This document shows, piece by piece, positions 27,327 to 35,071 of a DNA stretch of 64,000 nt. Position numbers and translations under genes: made by a program. The notes below the pieces were generated by a model that searched no databases, was not told where the DNA came from, and saw only the letters and a program-made list of their open reading frames with translations. Position 1 is the first letter of the stretch, and every line of letters begins with the position of its first letter. This DNA comes from Streptomyces sp. R33 (GTDB lineage Bacteria > Actinomycetota > Actinomycetes > Streptomycetales > Streptomycetaceae), in assembly GCF_041200175.1 (NCBI RefSeq), contig NZ_CP165727.1, positions 6,141,501-6,205,500 on the forward strand, in the 5' to 3' direction.

Positions 27327-28682
27327 GTGACCGTGAACGCTGAAACCCAAGCCCCCGCCGCCAAGGCGACCTGGCGAGACCTTCCCGCGGCGCAGCAGCC
27401 TTCGTACCCCGATGCCGAGGCACTGCGCGCTGTCGTCGCGGACCTCGAGTCGTATCCTCCGCTCGTTTTCGCGGGCGAGTGCGACCAGCTGCGCGCCCGT
27501 CTGGGAGCCGTCGCCAAGGGCGAGGCGTTCCTGCTGCAGGGCGGCGACTGTGCCGAGGCCTTCGACGCCGTGTCCGCCGAGCACATCCGAGCCAAGCTGA
27601 AGACGCTGCTCCAGATGAGCGCCGTCCTGACGTACGCGGCCTCCGTGCCCGTCGTCAAGGTCGGCCGCATCGCGGGCCAGTACTCCAAGCCGCGCTCCAA
27701 GGACACCGAGACCCGCGACGGCGTCACCCTGCCGACCTACCGCGGCGACTCCGTCAACGGCTTCGCCTTCACCGAAGAGGCCCGGATCCCGGACCCCGAG
27801 CGGCTGAAGCGCATGTACCACGCGTCCGCGTCGACGCTGAACCTCGTGCGCGCCTTCACCACCGGTGGCTACGCCGACCTGCGCCAGGTGCACGCCTGGA
27901 ACCAGGACTTCGTGAAGTCCTCCCCGTCCGGGCAGCGCTACGAGCAGCTCGCGCGGGAGATCGACAACGCGCTGAACTTCATGAAGGCGTGCGGCACCGA
28001 CCCGGCCGAGTTCAAGGCCGTCGAGTTCTACGCCTCCCACGAGGCGCTGCTGCTCGACTACGAGGGCGCGCTGACCCGCACCGACTCGCGTACCGGCAAG
28101 CTGTACGACACCTCCGGCCACATGGTCTGGATCGGTGAGCGCACGCGCCAGCTGGACCACGCGCACATCGAGTTCTGCTCGCAGATCGCCAACCCGATCG
28201 GCATCAAGCTCGGCCCGACCACCACGGTGGACGAGGCGCTGACGTACATCGACCGCCTGGACCCGGAGCGCGAGCCGGGCCGGCTGACCTTCGTCGTCCG
28301 CATGGGCGCCGACAAGGTCCGGGACAAGCTCCCCGAGCTCGTCGAGAAGGTCACGGCCTCGGGCGCGACCGTCGCCTGGGTCACCGACCCGATGCACGGC
28401 AACACCTTCGAGGCGGCCTCCGGCCACAAGACGCGCCGTTTCGACGACGTGCTCGACGAGGTCAAGGGCTTCTTCGAGGTCCACAAGGGCCTGGGCACCC
28501 ACCCGGGCGGCATCCACGTCGAGCTCACCGGTGACGACGTCACCGAGTGCGTGGGCGGCGGCGACGAGATCTTCGTCGACGACCTGCACCAGCGCTACGA
28601 GACGGCCTGCGACCCGCGGCTCAACCGCAGCCAGTCCCTGGACCTGGCCTTCCTCGTCGCCGAGATGTACCGCGACCAGTAA
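27327..28682 (+). CDS. aroH: Class II DAHP synthase (shikimate pathway entry)
   Basis: A 451-residue plant-type 3-deoxy-D-arabino-heptulosonate-7-phosphate synthase that condenses phosphoenolpyruvate and erythrose-4-phosphate. Signatures include LQGGDCAEAF, KVGRIAGQYSKPRS, YASHEALLL, GHMVWIGERTRQLD, DPMHGNT and CDPRLNRSQSLDLAF. GTG 27327 is 7 nt after TAATGT (27314-27319), so the mRNA is probably leaderless; GTG 27333 is a second in-frame candidate. It supplies chorismate for the divergent trpE. Confidence 0.95.
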   Translation: MTVNAETQAPAAKATWRDLPAAQQPSYPDAEALRAVVADLESYPPLVFAGECDQLRARLGAVAKGEAFLLQGGDCAEAFDAVSAEHIRAKLKTLLQMSAVLTYAASVPVVKVGRIAGQYSKPRSKDTETRDGVTLPTYRGDSVNGFAFTEEARIPDPERLKRMYHASASTLNLVRAFTTGGYADLRQVHAWNQDFVKSSPSGQRYEQLAREIDNALNFMKACGTDPAEFKAVEFYASHEALLLDYEGALTRTDSRTGKLYDTSGHMVWIGERTRQLDHAHIEFCSQIANPIGIKLGPTTTVDEALTYIDRLDPEREPGRLTFVVRMGADKVRDKLPELVEKVTASGATVAWVTDPMHGNTFEAASGHKTRRFDDVLDEVKGFFEVHKGLGTHPGGIHVELTGDDVTECVGGGDEIFVDDLHQRYETACDPRLNRSQSLDLAFLVAEMYRDQ

Positions 28683-28704
28683 GCGGATCAGTACGTAGGT
28701 ACCT

Positions 28705-28749
28705 ACGACGGTGGGGCACGGATCGATGTGATCCGTGCCCCACCGTCGT
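28705..28749 (+). terminator. Strong aroH terminator
   Basis: A perfect 20-bp stem (ACGACGGTGGGGCACGGATC with its complement) and a 5-nt loop, 22 nt after the stop codon. Confidence 0.9.
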
Positions 28750-28786
28750 TGCCAGGGCTTTTGGGTACGCCTCACTTTGGGTACGG

Positions 28787-28805
28787 TTAGGTAAGCCTCA
28801 CCGAA
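28787..28805 (+). promoter_or_regulatory. DtxR/DmdR1-type iron box
   Basis: TTAGGTAAGCCTCACCGAA matches the consensus TTAGGTTAGGCTCACCTAA at 16 of 19 positions. It lies 45 nt upstream of the bfd start and suggests Fe(II)-dependent repression of bfd. Confidence 0.8.
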
Positions 28806-28850
28806 TAGGGGATGGCTGCAGAAACCATTCCTTCCAGGGAGGTGAACCGC

Positions 28851-29090
28851 GTGTACGTCTGCTCTTGCTTCGGGATCACCGACAAGCAGGTCAAGGAGCA
28901 CGCGGCCGCCGGGGCCTGCACCCCCCGCCAGATCGCCTCGGTCACCAAGGCCGGCACCGACTGCGGATCCTGTGTGCGCACCATCCAGGGCATCCTGGGC
29001 CGCGGGGCGTGCCCGCGTCGGGAGCTGCTGGAGAAGGGCAACGCCGCTGCCGTGCTCGCGGCCGACCCGGCGCTCGCGGAAGCCGCGTAG
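28851..29090 (+). CDS. bfd: Bacterioferritin-associated ferredoxin
   Basis: A 79-residue [2Fe-2S] protein that in other bacteria reduces and releases iron stored in bacterioferritin. The four cluster ligands Cys4, Cys6 (VCSCFGIT) and Cys38, Cys41 (TDCGSCV) are present. GTG 28851 is chosen because GGGAGGTGA precedes it and the protein then begins at the conserved YVCSCFG; the frame is open to 28812. It is convergent with bfr, 3 nt apart, and is preceded by an iron box. Confidence 0.92.
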   Translation: MYVCSCFGITDKQVKEHAAAGACTPRQIASVTKAGTDCGSCVRTIQGILGRGACPRRELLEKGNAAAVLAADPALAEAA

Positions 29091-29093
29091 GAC

Positions 29094-29573
29094 TCAGCTC
29101 TCCGGCTGTTCGATCAGCTGCGCGATGTAGAGCGGCTCCCCGATGCTCTCGATGAGCTCCAGCTGGGTGTCGAGGTAGTCGATGTGGTGCTCCTCGTCCC
29201 CCAGGATCTCCTCGAAGAGGCGCGCCGAGGTCACGTCGCCCTTGCCGCGCATCACCTCGATCCCGCGCTTGAGGCGGTCGATGGCCTCGACCTCGACCTG
29301 CCGGTCCGCCTGGAACATCTCCGTCAGGGTCTGGCCGACGCGTACGTGGAAGAGCCGCTGGTAGTTCGGCAGGCCGTCCAGCATGAGGATGCGCTCGGTG
29401 ATCTTGTCCGCGTGCTTCATCTCGTCGATGGACTCGGCACGGGTGTAGTTCGCGAGCTTGGTCCAACCCTTGTTGTCCTGGATCCGGTAGTGGAGCCAGT
29501 ACTGGTTGATCGCCGTGAGCTCGCCGGTCAACTGCTCGTTCAGAAACTCGAGGACCTCGGGGTCGCCCTGCAT
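29094..29573 (-). CDS. bfr: Bacterioferritin
   Basis: A 159-residue 24-mer-forming iron storage protein. The ferroxidase ligands are visible in ELTAINQYWLH (Glu18), DEMKHADK (Glu51, His54), VEVEAIDRL (Glu94) and DEEHHIDYL (Glu127, His130), and the haem-axial Met52 is in DEMKHA. It is convergent with bfd, its physiological partner. GGAAGGAG precedes the ATG. The leader carries overlapping inverted repeats at 29616-29647. Confidence 0.95.
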   Translation of the reverse strand: MQGDPEVLEFLNEQLTGELTAINQYWLHYRIQDNKGWTKLANYTRAESIDEMKHADKITERILMLDGLPNYQRLFHVRVGQTLTEMFQADRQVEVEAIDRLKRGIEVMRGKGDVTSARLFEEILGDEEHHIDYLDTQLELIESIGEPLYIAQLIEQPES

Positions 29574-29615
29574 CGCAGAGGCTCCTTCCAGGCAGTGTCA
29601 GCTGTAATGACGGGT

Positions 29616-29647
29616 CTGGGGGTACCTCCCAGCCGTGACTGGGGGAG
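29616..29647. repeat. Overlapping alternative hairpins in the bfr leader
   Basis: CTGGGGGTACCTCCCAG (29616-29632) is a near-palindrome, and its right arm CTCCCAG (29626-29632) also pairs with CTGGGGGAG (29639-29647). The two hairpins are mutually exclusive and lie 43-74 nt upstream of the bfr start. Confidence 0.55.
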
Positions 29648-29775
29648 TGCGCGCATCCTTGCACCGCCGCAGGAGGCCGTCCAGTAAGTGCCTCCTTAGT
29701 GTGAGTTGCAGTGACTTGCCCGTATAGGGGCATACCTGGTCGTGACCACCCCGCCACGTCTGTCACCATGGAGGC

Positions 29776-30408
29776 ATGGGTCAGCCGGAAAGCCGGGAAT
29801 CTCCGGGAGCAGAGCAGCTGGAGCTTCCACCGGGGCAGCGGTTGCAGCGCGGCTGGCCGGTCACCCACTACGGCCCGGTCCCCAAGTTCAAGCCGGACCG
29901 CTGGGAGTTCCGCGTCTTCGGAGCGACCGCCGACGGTGACAAGCACTGCTGGAACCACGAGGAATTCACGGCCCTGCCGTTCGAGTCGGTCGTGGCGGAC
30001 CTGCACTGCGTGACGAAGTTCAGCATGCAGGGCGCCGAATGGGGCGGGGTCCTCGCCCGCGACATCCTCGCCCTGGCGCCGCCGTCGCCGCAGGTCACGC
30101 ACGTGATGGTGTGGGCCGAGTACGGCTTCAGCTCCAACCTGCGGCTGGCCGACTTCGCTTCCGACCGCACCGTCTTCGCCACCCACGAGGGCGGTGAACT
30201 GCTCACCGCCGAGCACGGTTTCCCGGTACGGCTCGTGGTCCCGCACCTGTACGCCTGGAAGGGCCCGAAGTGGGTCCGCGGCATCGAGTACATGACCGCC
30301 GACCGCCGCGGCTTCTGGGAGGAGCGCGGCTACCACAACATCGGCGACGCCTGGCGCGAGCAGCGCTACTCGTACCAGGAGGAGCCGGGGGACGGCCCCG
30401 AGTTGTAA
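29776..30408 (+). CDS. Sulfite-oxidase-like molybdopterin oxidoreductase (YuiH-type)
   Basis: A 210-residue protein with only the Mo-cofactor domain of the sulfite oxidase fold. The conserved Mo-ligand Cys78 is in VADLHCVTKFS, followed by WGGVLARDIL, and later RLVVPHLYAWKGPKWVRGIEY. No Tat signal or haem/dimerisation domain is present, so it is a cytoplasmic minimal form. The substrate is unknown. It is not evidently in an operon with its neighbours. Confidence 0.85.
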   Translation: MGQPESRESPGAEQLELPPGQRLQRGWPVTHYGPVPKFKPDRWEFRVFGATADGDKHCWNHEEFTALPFESVVADLHCVTKFSMQGAEWGGVLARDILALAPPSPQVTHVMVWAEYGFSSNLRLADFASDRTVFATHEGGELLTAEHGFPVRLVVPHLYAWKGPKWVRGIEYMTADRRGFWEERGYHNIGDAWREQRYSYQEEPGDGPEL

Positions 30409-30422
30409 TCGGGGCTCCGCCC

Positions 30423-30953
30423 TCAGTGGTGGTACCGGTGCACGACCGCGTGGCCCTTGCCGCGGCCGATCAGCCACTTGTTGACCGGGGTCGTGACGAC
30501 GAAGGCGAGCGCGAGCGAGATCGCCAGCACGACCCAGAACAGCGCGTCCGCGAGGTGCGCGTCCATCGCTCCCGGCCACAGCGCGATCACGCCGTTGTCG
30601 ATCAGCTCCATGACGGCGATCGAAAGGGTGTCCGCGGCCAAGGCCACCCGGATGGCCGCACGCAGGTCCACGCCGGCGGCGAGGATCCCGCGCAGGGTGA
30701 GCGCGTAGCCGAAGAAGAACGCGAGGACGATCGCCAGGATCATCGTCGGCACATTTCCCCAGCCCAGGGCCGTGCCGATGACCATGCCGAGCACTTCGCC
30801 GATGGCGCAGCCGGTGAGGCAGTGGAGGGTGGCCTTGGCCGCCACGGCCCAGCTCGCCCTGCCGTGGCCGGTGCCCTGGCCGCCGGTGCCGTGGCCGCTG
30901 TCGTGGTGCTGATGGTGTGCGTCGTGCTCGTGGTGTGCGTGCGCGTGTTCCAT
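30423..30953 (-). CDS. His-rich DUF4396 membrane protein, CsoR-controlled
   Basis: A 176-residue membrane protein. The N-terminal ~20 residues (MEHAHAHHEHDAHHQHHDSG) form a His-rich metal-binding-like tail, followed by a Gly-rich linker and about four membrane segments, including LHCLTGCAIGEVLGM with two Cys, and a conserved MELIDNG motif. Its promoter carries a copper/persulfide CsoR-type operator in the spacer, so a role in copper handling is a reasonable inference. No transport function has been shown that I know of. Confidence 0.8.
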   Translation of the reverse strand: MEHAHAHHEHDAHHQHHDSGHGTGGQGTGHGRASWAVAAKATLHCLTGCAIGEVLGMVIGTALGWGNVPTMILAIVLAFFFGYALTLRGILAAGVDLRAAIRVALAADTLSIAVMELIDNGVIALWPGAMDAHLADALFWVVLAISLALAFVVTTPVNKWLIGRGKGHAVVHRYHH

Positions 30954-30998
30954 CGGAACCCCCTGGGAACGTCGGATAACGGTCCTGCAGACAGCAGA

Positions 30999-31027
30999 AC
31001 CGTATACCCCCCAGGGGTATTCCTCAA
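30999..31027 (-). promoter_or_regulatory. DUF4396 promoter with CsoR operator in the spacer
   Basis: Read on the minus strand: TTGAGG (31027-31022), a 17-nt spacer and TACGGT (31004-30999). The operator ATACCCC-CCA-GGGGTAT (31004-31020) fills the spacer and matches the CsoR consensus TACCCC...GGGGTA. Binding would block RNA polymerase. Confidence 0.78.
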
Positions 31028-31031
31028 CGGA

Positions 31032-31916
31032 TCAGTGGAGCTCGCGCAGCTCCTTCAGCAGCGCCACGTCCGCCGCATGCCCTTCCTTGCCGCCCGGCGT
31101 CTCGATGATCAGCGGGACGCCCTGCGTCGCGGGATGCGTGAACAGCTCGGCGAACGCGTCCCCGCCGATGTGTCCCTGCCCGATGTTGGCGTGGCGGTCC
31201 TTGTGGGCGCCCACGCCCTCCTTCGAGTCGTTCGCGTGGATCAGCTTCAGCCGCCCCTCGCCCACCGTGTCCACCAGCAGGTCCAGCGTCTGCTTGGCGC
31301 CGCCCGGCTCCGCCAGATCGTGCCCCGCGGCGAAGACATGGCAGGTGTCCAGGCAGATCCCGAGCTTCGGATGGTGCTCCAGCGCCTCGAAGTACGGCCC
31401 GAAGTCCCAGGTCCGCGAGCACAGCGAGGAACCCTGCCCGGCCGTGGACTCCAGCAGCAGGAACGGGTCGTCGTCGTGCACCAGCTCGTCCAGCAGCGGC
31501 AGCATGTACTCCCTGACCTGCGCGTACGCCACCTCGCGCGGGCGCCCTCCGGTCGCCGAGCCGGTGTGGACGACCACCCCGAGCGCACCGATCTCCCGGC
31601 CGCGGCGCAGCGAGTGCCGCAGTGACTCCACCGACCTCTCCACGGTCGCCTCCGTGTGCGAGCCGAAGTTGATCAGGTACGGCGCGTGCACATACGCCGG
31701 GATCGACCCGGCCGCGCACCCGGCCCGGAACAACTCGTCCTGCGCCGGGTTCCCCACCGGGGTGGCCCAGCCGCGGGGATTGGCCACGAAGACCTGGACG
31801 GCCTCGGCACCCATCTCCCGCGCGTACGTCAGCCCCACCGAGGCGAGCCCGCCGGCGACGGGGACGTGTCCGCCCACGGGATTGCGCACGGCCCCGTCCA
31901 TGACGCTCTGGTCCAC
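31032..31916 (-). CDS. nfo: Endonuclease IV (AP endonuclease)
   Basis: A 294-residue TIM-barrel enzyme of the xylose isomerase-like fold that cuts DNA at abasic sites using a trinuclear zinc site. Metal-binding motifs are VHAPYLINF, VVHTGS, LLLESTAGQG, CLDTCHVFAAGHD, HANDSK, RHANIGQGHIG and IIETPG. The GTG start lies 5 nt from the kinase stop codon, so it is co-transcribed with the kinase gene. Confidence 0.93.
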   Translation of the reverse strand: MDQSVMDGAVRNPVGGHVPVAGGLASVGLTYAREMGAEAVQVFVANPRGWATPVGNPAQDELFRAGCAAGSIPAYVHAPYLINFGSHTEATVERSVESLRHSLRRGREIGALGVVVHTGSATGGRPREVAYAQVREYMLPLLDELVHDDDPFLLLESTAGQGSSLCSRTWDFGPYFEALEHHPKLGICLDTCHVFAAGHDLAEPGGAKQTLDLLVDTVGEGRLKLIHANDSKEGVGAHKDRHANIGQGHIGGDAFAELFTHPATQGVPLIIETPGGKEGHAADVALLKELRELH

Positions 31917-31921
31917 TACCG

Positions 31922-33838
31922 CTACAGCCCCTTGGTCCGTAGGACGATCGTGCTGCCCTCGGGGGCGTTCTGGCCGCCCGGCACCGACTGGGCGTCCACC
32001 GTGTTGCTGAAGGACAGGAAGGGCCGCTCCACCTTCACCTTGAAACCGGCCGCCTCCAGCGTCCTGCGGGCCACGTCCGCCTCCTGGCCGGTCACGTTCG
32101 GCACCGGGATCTGCCGCGGGCCCTTGGACACGGTGAGCGTCACCGTGTCACCCGTCGCGGCCTGCGCTCCGGCGCCGATCGACTGGTTGGCGACCGTACC
32201 GGCAGGGAACGGCGAATTGACCTGGTCCGCGGCCGTCTCGACCTTGAGGCCGGCGTCCTGGAGGGCGGCCCGCGCCTGGTCGAGGGGGCGTCCGGCCACG
32301 TTCGGCACCTGCACCGGCCGGCCCTTGCTGACCACGATCGCGACCGCCGTGTCGGGCGACCGCTTCTGCCCGCCCGTCGGATCGGTGGAGATCACCGATC
32401 CCTGCGCGACGTCCTGGCTGAACGCCTGCGTGACCAGGCCGGGAGCCAGACCGCTCTTGGTCAGCTCGGCCTTCGCGTCGTCCAGCGGCCTGCCCTTCAC
32501 GTCCGGTACGACGACGACCTCCGGGCCGCGCGAGATCGTCAGCACCACCGCGCCGTTGCCGCGGATGCGCTTGCCGCCCGAGGGGTCGGAGTTCATCACC
32601 GTCCCGCGGTCGAACGCGTCGCTGAACTTCCGGTCGATCCGCTTCACACCGAGGCCGGCCGCGGACAGGTCGGACTTGGCCTGCGCCTCGCTCTTCCCGA
32701 GCAGATTGGGGACCTTCGTGAACTGGCCGGCGTTGATGTACCAGACCCCGGTGCCCAGACCGAGCGCGAGCAGCACCCCGGCGATCACGAGCAGCGTGCC
32801 GCGCCGCGGCCTGCGCGAGGCCGGAGGCGCGGTACGGGCCGGTGCGGGCTCCGGGCGGTCCGGGAGCTCCAGCCGGGACGTGAGGTTCACGGGCGGCTGT
32901 CCCGCGACGGGCCGCGGGATCACACTGGTGCGGTCCTCGGTGGCGCTGCGCGCCTCGGCACGCGCCTGCGGCGGCACGGCGTCCAGCTCGGCGTCACCGA
33001 GCAGCGCGCGGGCGTCGAGGGCCAGCCCGAGCAGGGCGGCGGCGTCGGAGGGGCGCAGCTCCGGATCGCGGGCGGCGGCGTACGCGACGAGCTGGTCCAG
33101 GACGCCCGGCAGCCCCGGGACGGCGGCCGACGGCGGCGGCACGTCCTCGTGCAGGTGCTGGTAGAGCACCTGGGCGGGGGTGCCGCCGGAGTGCGGCTTG
33201 GAGCCGGTGAGCATCTCGTACAGGACGACACCGCAGGCGTAGACGTCCACGCGGGTGTCGCCGCTGCCGCTCTCGATCTGCTCGGGGGCGAGGTAGGAGA
33301 CGGTGCCGAGGACGGAGCCGGTGGTGCTGGTGACCGAGTCGACGGACCGGACCAGCCCGAAGTCCGCCACCTTGACCCGGCCGTCGTCGCCGATCAGGAC
33401 GTTCTCGGGCTTCATGTCGCGGTGCACGAACCCGGCCCGGTGGGCGGCGCCGAGCGCGGCGAGGACGGGCTCGAGGATGTCGAGGGCGGCCCGGGGCTGG
33501 AGCGCGCCGCGCTCGCGGAGCACGTCGCGCAGCGTGCAGCCGGAGACGTACTCCATGGCGAGGTACGTGTACGGCCCGTCGGTGCCCTGGTCGAAGACGG
33601 CGACGACGTTGGGGTGCGCGAGGCGGGCCACGGACTTGGCCTCGCGGATGAACCGGTCGACGAAGCCGCCGTCGGCGGCGAGCGCCGGGTGCATCACCTT
33701 CAGCGCGAGCACGCGGTCGAGGCGGGTGTCGACGGCCCGGTAGACCGTCGCCATGCCGCCGGCCGCGATGCGGGCGTCGACGCGGTAGCGGCCGTCGAGT
33801 GTCTGCCCGACGAGGGGGTCATCCAGGGTCGTATCCAC
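31922..33838 (-). CDS. PASTA-domain Ser/Thr protein kinase (PknB-like)
   Basis: A 638-residue membrane kinase. The N-terminal kinase domain has AGGMATVY, Lys47 (ALKVMHP), HRDMKPEN (Asp141) and DFG (159-161), with the activation loop TSTTGSVLGT likely to be autophosphorylated. A Pro/Arg-rich linker leads to one membrane helix (residues ~350-370) and four extracellular PASTA repeats (VPNLLG, VPDVKG, VPNVAG, VPNVTG). PASTA domains bind muropeptides or lipid II, linking cell-wall state to signalling. In S. coelicolor the kinase at this locus is called PkaF, as I recall. Confidence 0.93.
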   Translation of the reverse strand: MDTTLDDPLVGQTLDGRYRVDARIAAGGMATVYRAVDTRLDRVLALKVMHPALAADGGFVDRFIREAKSVARLAHPNVVAVFDQGTDGPYTYLAMEYVSGCTLRDVLRERGALQPRAALDILEPVLAALGAAHRAGFVHRDMKPENVLIGDDGRVKVADFGLVRSVDSVTSTTGSVLGTVSYLAPEQIESGSGDTRVDVYACGVVLYEMLTGSKPHSGGTPAQVLYQHLHEDVPPPSAAVPGLPGVLDQLVAYAAARDPELRPSDAAALLGLALDARALLGDAELDAVPPQARAEARSATEDRTSVIPRPVAGQPPVNLTSRLELPDRPEPAPARTAPPASRRPRRGTLLVIAGVLLALGLGTGVWYINAGQFTKVPNLLGKSEAQAKSDLSAAGLGVKRIDRKFSDAFDRGTVMNSDPSGGKRIRGNGAVVLTISRGPEVVVVPDVKGRPLDDAKAELTKSGLAPGLVTQAFSQDVAQGSVISTDPTGGQKRSPDTAVAIVVSKGRPVQVPNVAGRPLDQARAALQDAGLKVETAADQVNSPFPAGTVANQSIGAGAQAATGDTVTLTVSKGPRQIPVPNVTGQEADVARRTLEAAGFKVKVERPFLSFSNTVDAQSVPGGQNAPEGSTIVLRTKGL

Positions 33839-33947
33839 CCGGCGATTCTACGAGCGCGGGTCGGGGTCCCGTCCCGGGTGTGGTTTGTTGCAGCGCAGCT
33901 GTGACGTGACTCCCTTTTCGACGCGCCCCTCGCGCGGCTCGGCCCCG

Positions 33948-34068
33948 GCGGGTCCGGATCTTGCCGCGCAGCGGCAATTCCAGCCCGTCCGGGGCCGAAG
34001 ACCGGGTCCGGGCAGAGCCCGGGAAACGGAGAAAGGGCGGGGCGGGGAGAAGGCCCCGCGCAGCGGAG
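33948..34068. repeat. Dispersed Streptomyces-type intergenic repeat
   Basis: The 232-nt gap between the kinase and thiG contains CCAGCCCGTCCGG...GGGTCCGGGCAGAGCCCGGGAAACGG, a form of a sequence I recall between many Streptomyces genes. The hairpin GCGGGGC/GCCCCGC at 34037-34059 probably ends the thi operon. Confidence 0.55.
34037..34059 (-). terminator. thi operon terminator hairpin
   Basis: GCGGGGC pairs with GCCCCGC around a 9-nt loop, 12 nt beyond the thiG stop codon. Confidence 0.5.
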
Positions 34069-34070
34069 CG

Positions 34071-34865
34071 TCAGAAGGCCGGGCGTTCCGGGTCGAGGGC
34101 GGCGCGGCCCTCGGCCGGGGACGAGGCCTCCGCGAAGCGGCGCTGCGGGATGCGGCCCGCGCGGTACGCCAGACGGCCCGCCGACACCGCGTCGCGCATG
34201 GCCGCCGCCATCAGGACCGGGGACTGCGCCCGGGTCACCGCCGACGCCAGCATCACCGCCGAGCACCCCAGCTCCATCGCCAGCGCCACGTCCGAGGCCG
34301 TACCGGCCCCCGCGTCCAGGATCACCGGCACCCCCGCCCGCTCCGCGATCAGCTCGAAGTTGTGCGGGTTGCGGATCCCCATCCCCGAGCCGATCGGCGA
34401 CCCCAGCGGCATGATCGCCGCACAGCCCACGTCCTCCAGCTTCCGCGCGAGCACCGGGTCGTCGTTGGTGTACGGCAGCACCGTGAAGCCCTCGTCCACC
34501 AGCGTCTCCGCGGCGTCCAGCAGCTCCAGGCCGTCCGGCAGCAGGGTCCGCTCGTCGGCCACGACCTCGAGCTTGATCCAGTCCGTGCCCAGCGCCTCCC
34601 GCGCGAGGCGCGCCGTCAGCACCGCCTCGCCCGCCGTGAAGCAGCCCGCCGTGTTGGGGAGTACGCAGATGCCCAGCCGGGTCAGCACCGACAGGACCGA
34701 GCCCTGGACCGTCGGGTCCAGCCGCCGCATCGCCACCGTCGTGAGCTCCGTACCGGACGCGGTCAGCGCCCGTTCCAGGACGTCCAGGCTCGGCGCCCCG
34801 CCCGTCCCCATGATCAGGCGGGACGAGAAGGTCCGGCCGCCCAGCACGAAAGCGTCGTCTGCCAT
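34071..34865 (-). CDS. thiG: Thiazole synthase
   Basis: A 264-residue TIM-barrel enzyme that forms the thiazole phosphate of thiamine from deoxyxylulose phosphate, dehydroglycine and ThiS thiocarboxylate. Lys98 in DWIKLEV is the Schiff-base lysine; PNTAGCFTA, MPLGSPIGSGMGI and DAGAGTASD are family blocks. ATG 34865 is chosen since the protein then starts at the conserved strand FVLGG and the codon is 5 nt from the thiS stop. It is the last gene of the thiO-thiS-thiG operon. Confidence 0.95.
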   Translation of the reverse strand: MADDAFVLGGRTFSSRLIMGTGGAPSLDVLERALTASGTELTTVAMRRLDPTVQGSVLSVLTRLGICVLPNTAGCFTAGEAVLTARLAREALGTDWIKLEVVADERTLLPDGLELLDAAETLVDEGFTVLPYTNDDPVLARKLEDVGCAAIMPLGSPIGSGMGIRNPHNFELIAERAGVPVILDAGAGTASDVALAMELGCSAVMLASAVTRAQSPVLMAAAMRDAVSAGRLAYRAGRIPQRRFAEASSPAEGRAALDPERPAF

Positions 34866-34870
34866 CGCGC

Positions 34871-35071
34871 TCAGCCTCCCTGCACGGCGGTGAGGATCTC
34901 GACCCGGTCGCCCTCGCCCACCGGCGTGAGCGGCCACTGCCCGCGCGGGACCACGGTCTCGTTGAGTGCGGCCGCGACGCCCGAGGGGGCCGCGGTCAGG
35001 ATGGCGACCACCGCGTCGAGGGTGGTGCCGGCCGCGACCTCGCGCGGCTCGCCGTTGACGGAGATCGTCAT
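34871..35071 (-). CDS. thiS: Sulfur carrier protein ThiS
   Basis: A 66-residue ubiquitin-like carrier beginning MTISVNGEPRE and ending in the Gly-Gly that is adenylated and thiocarboxylated. Its ATG overlaps the thiO stop codon (ATGA), and its stop is 5 nt before thiG. Confidence 0.95.
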   Translation of the reverse strand: MTISVNGEPREVAAGTTLDAVVAILTAAPSGVAAALNETVVPRGQWPLTPVGEGDRVEILTAVQGG

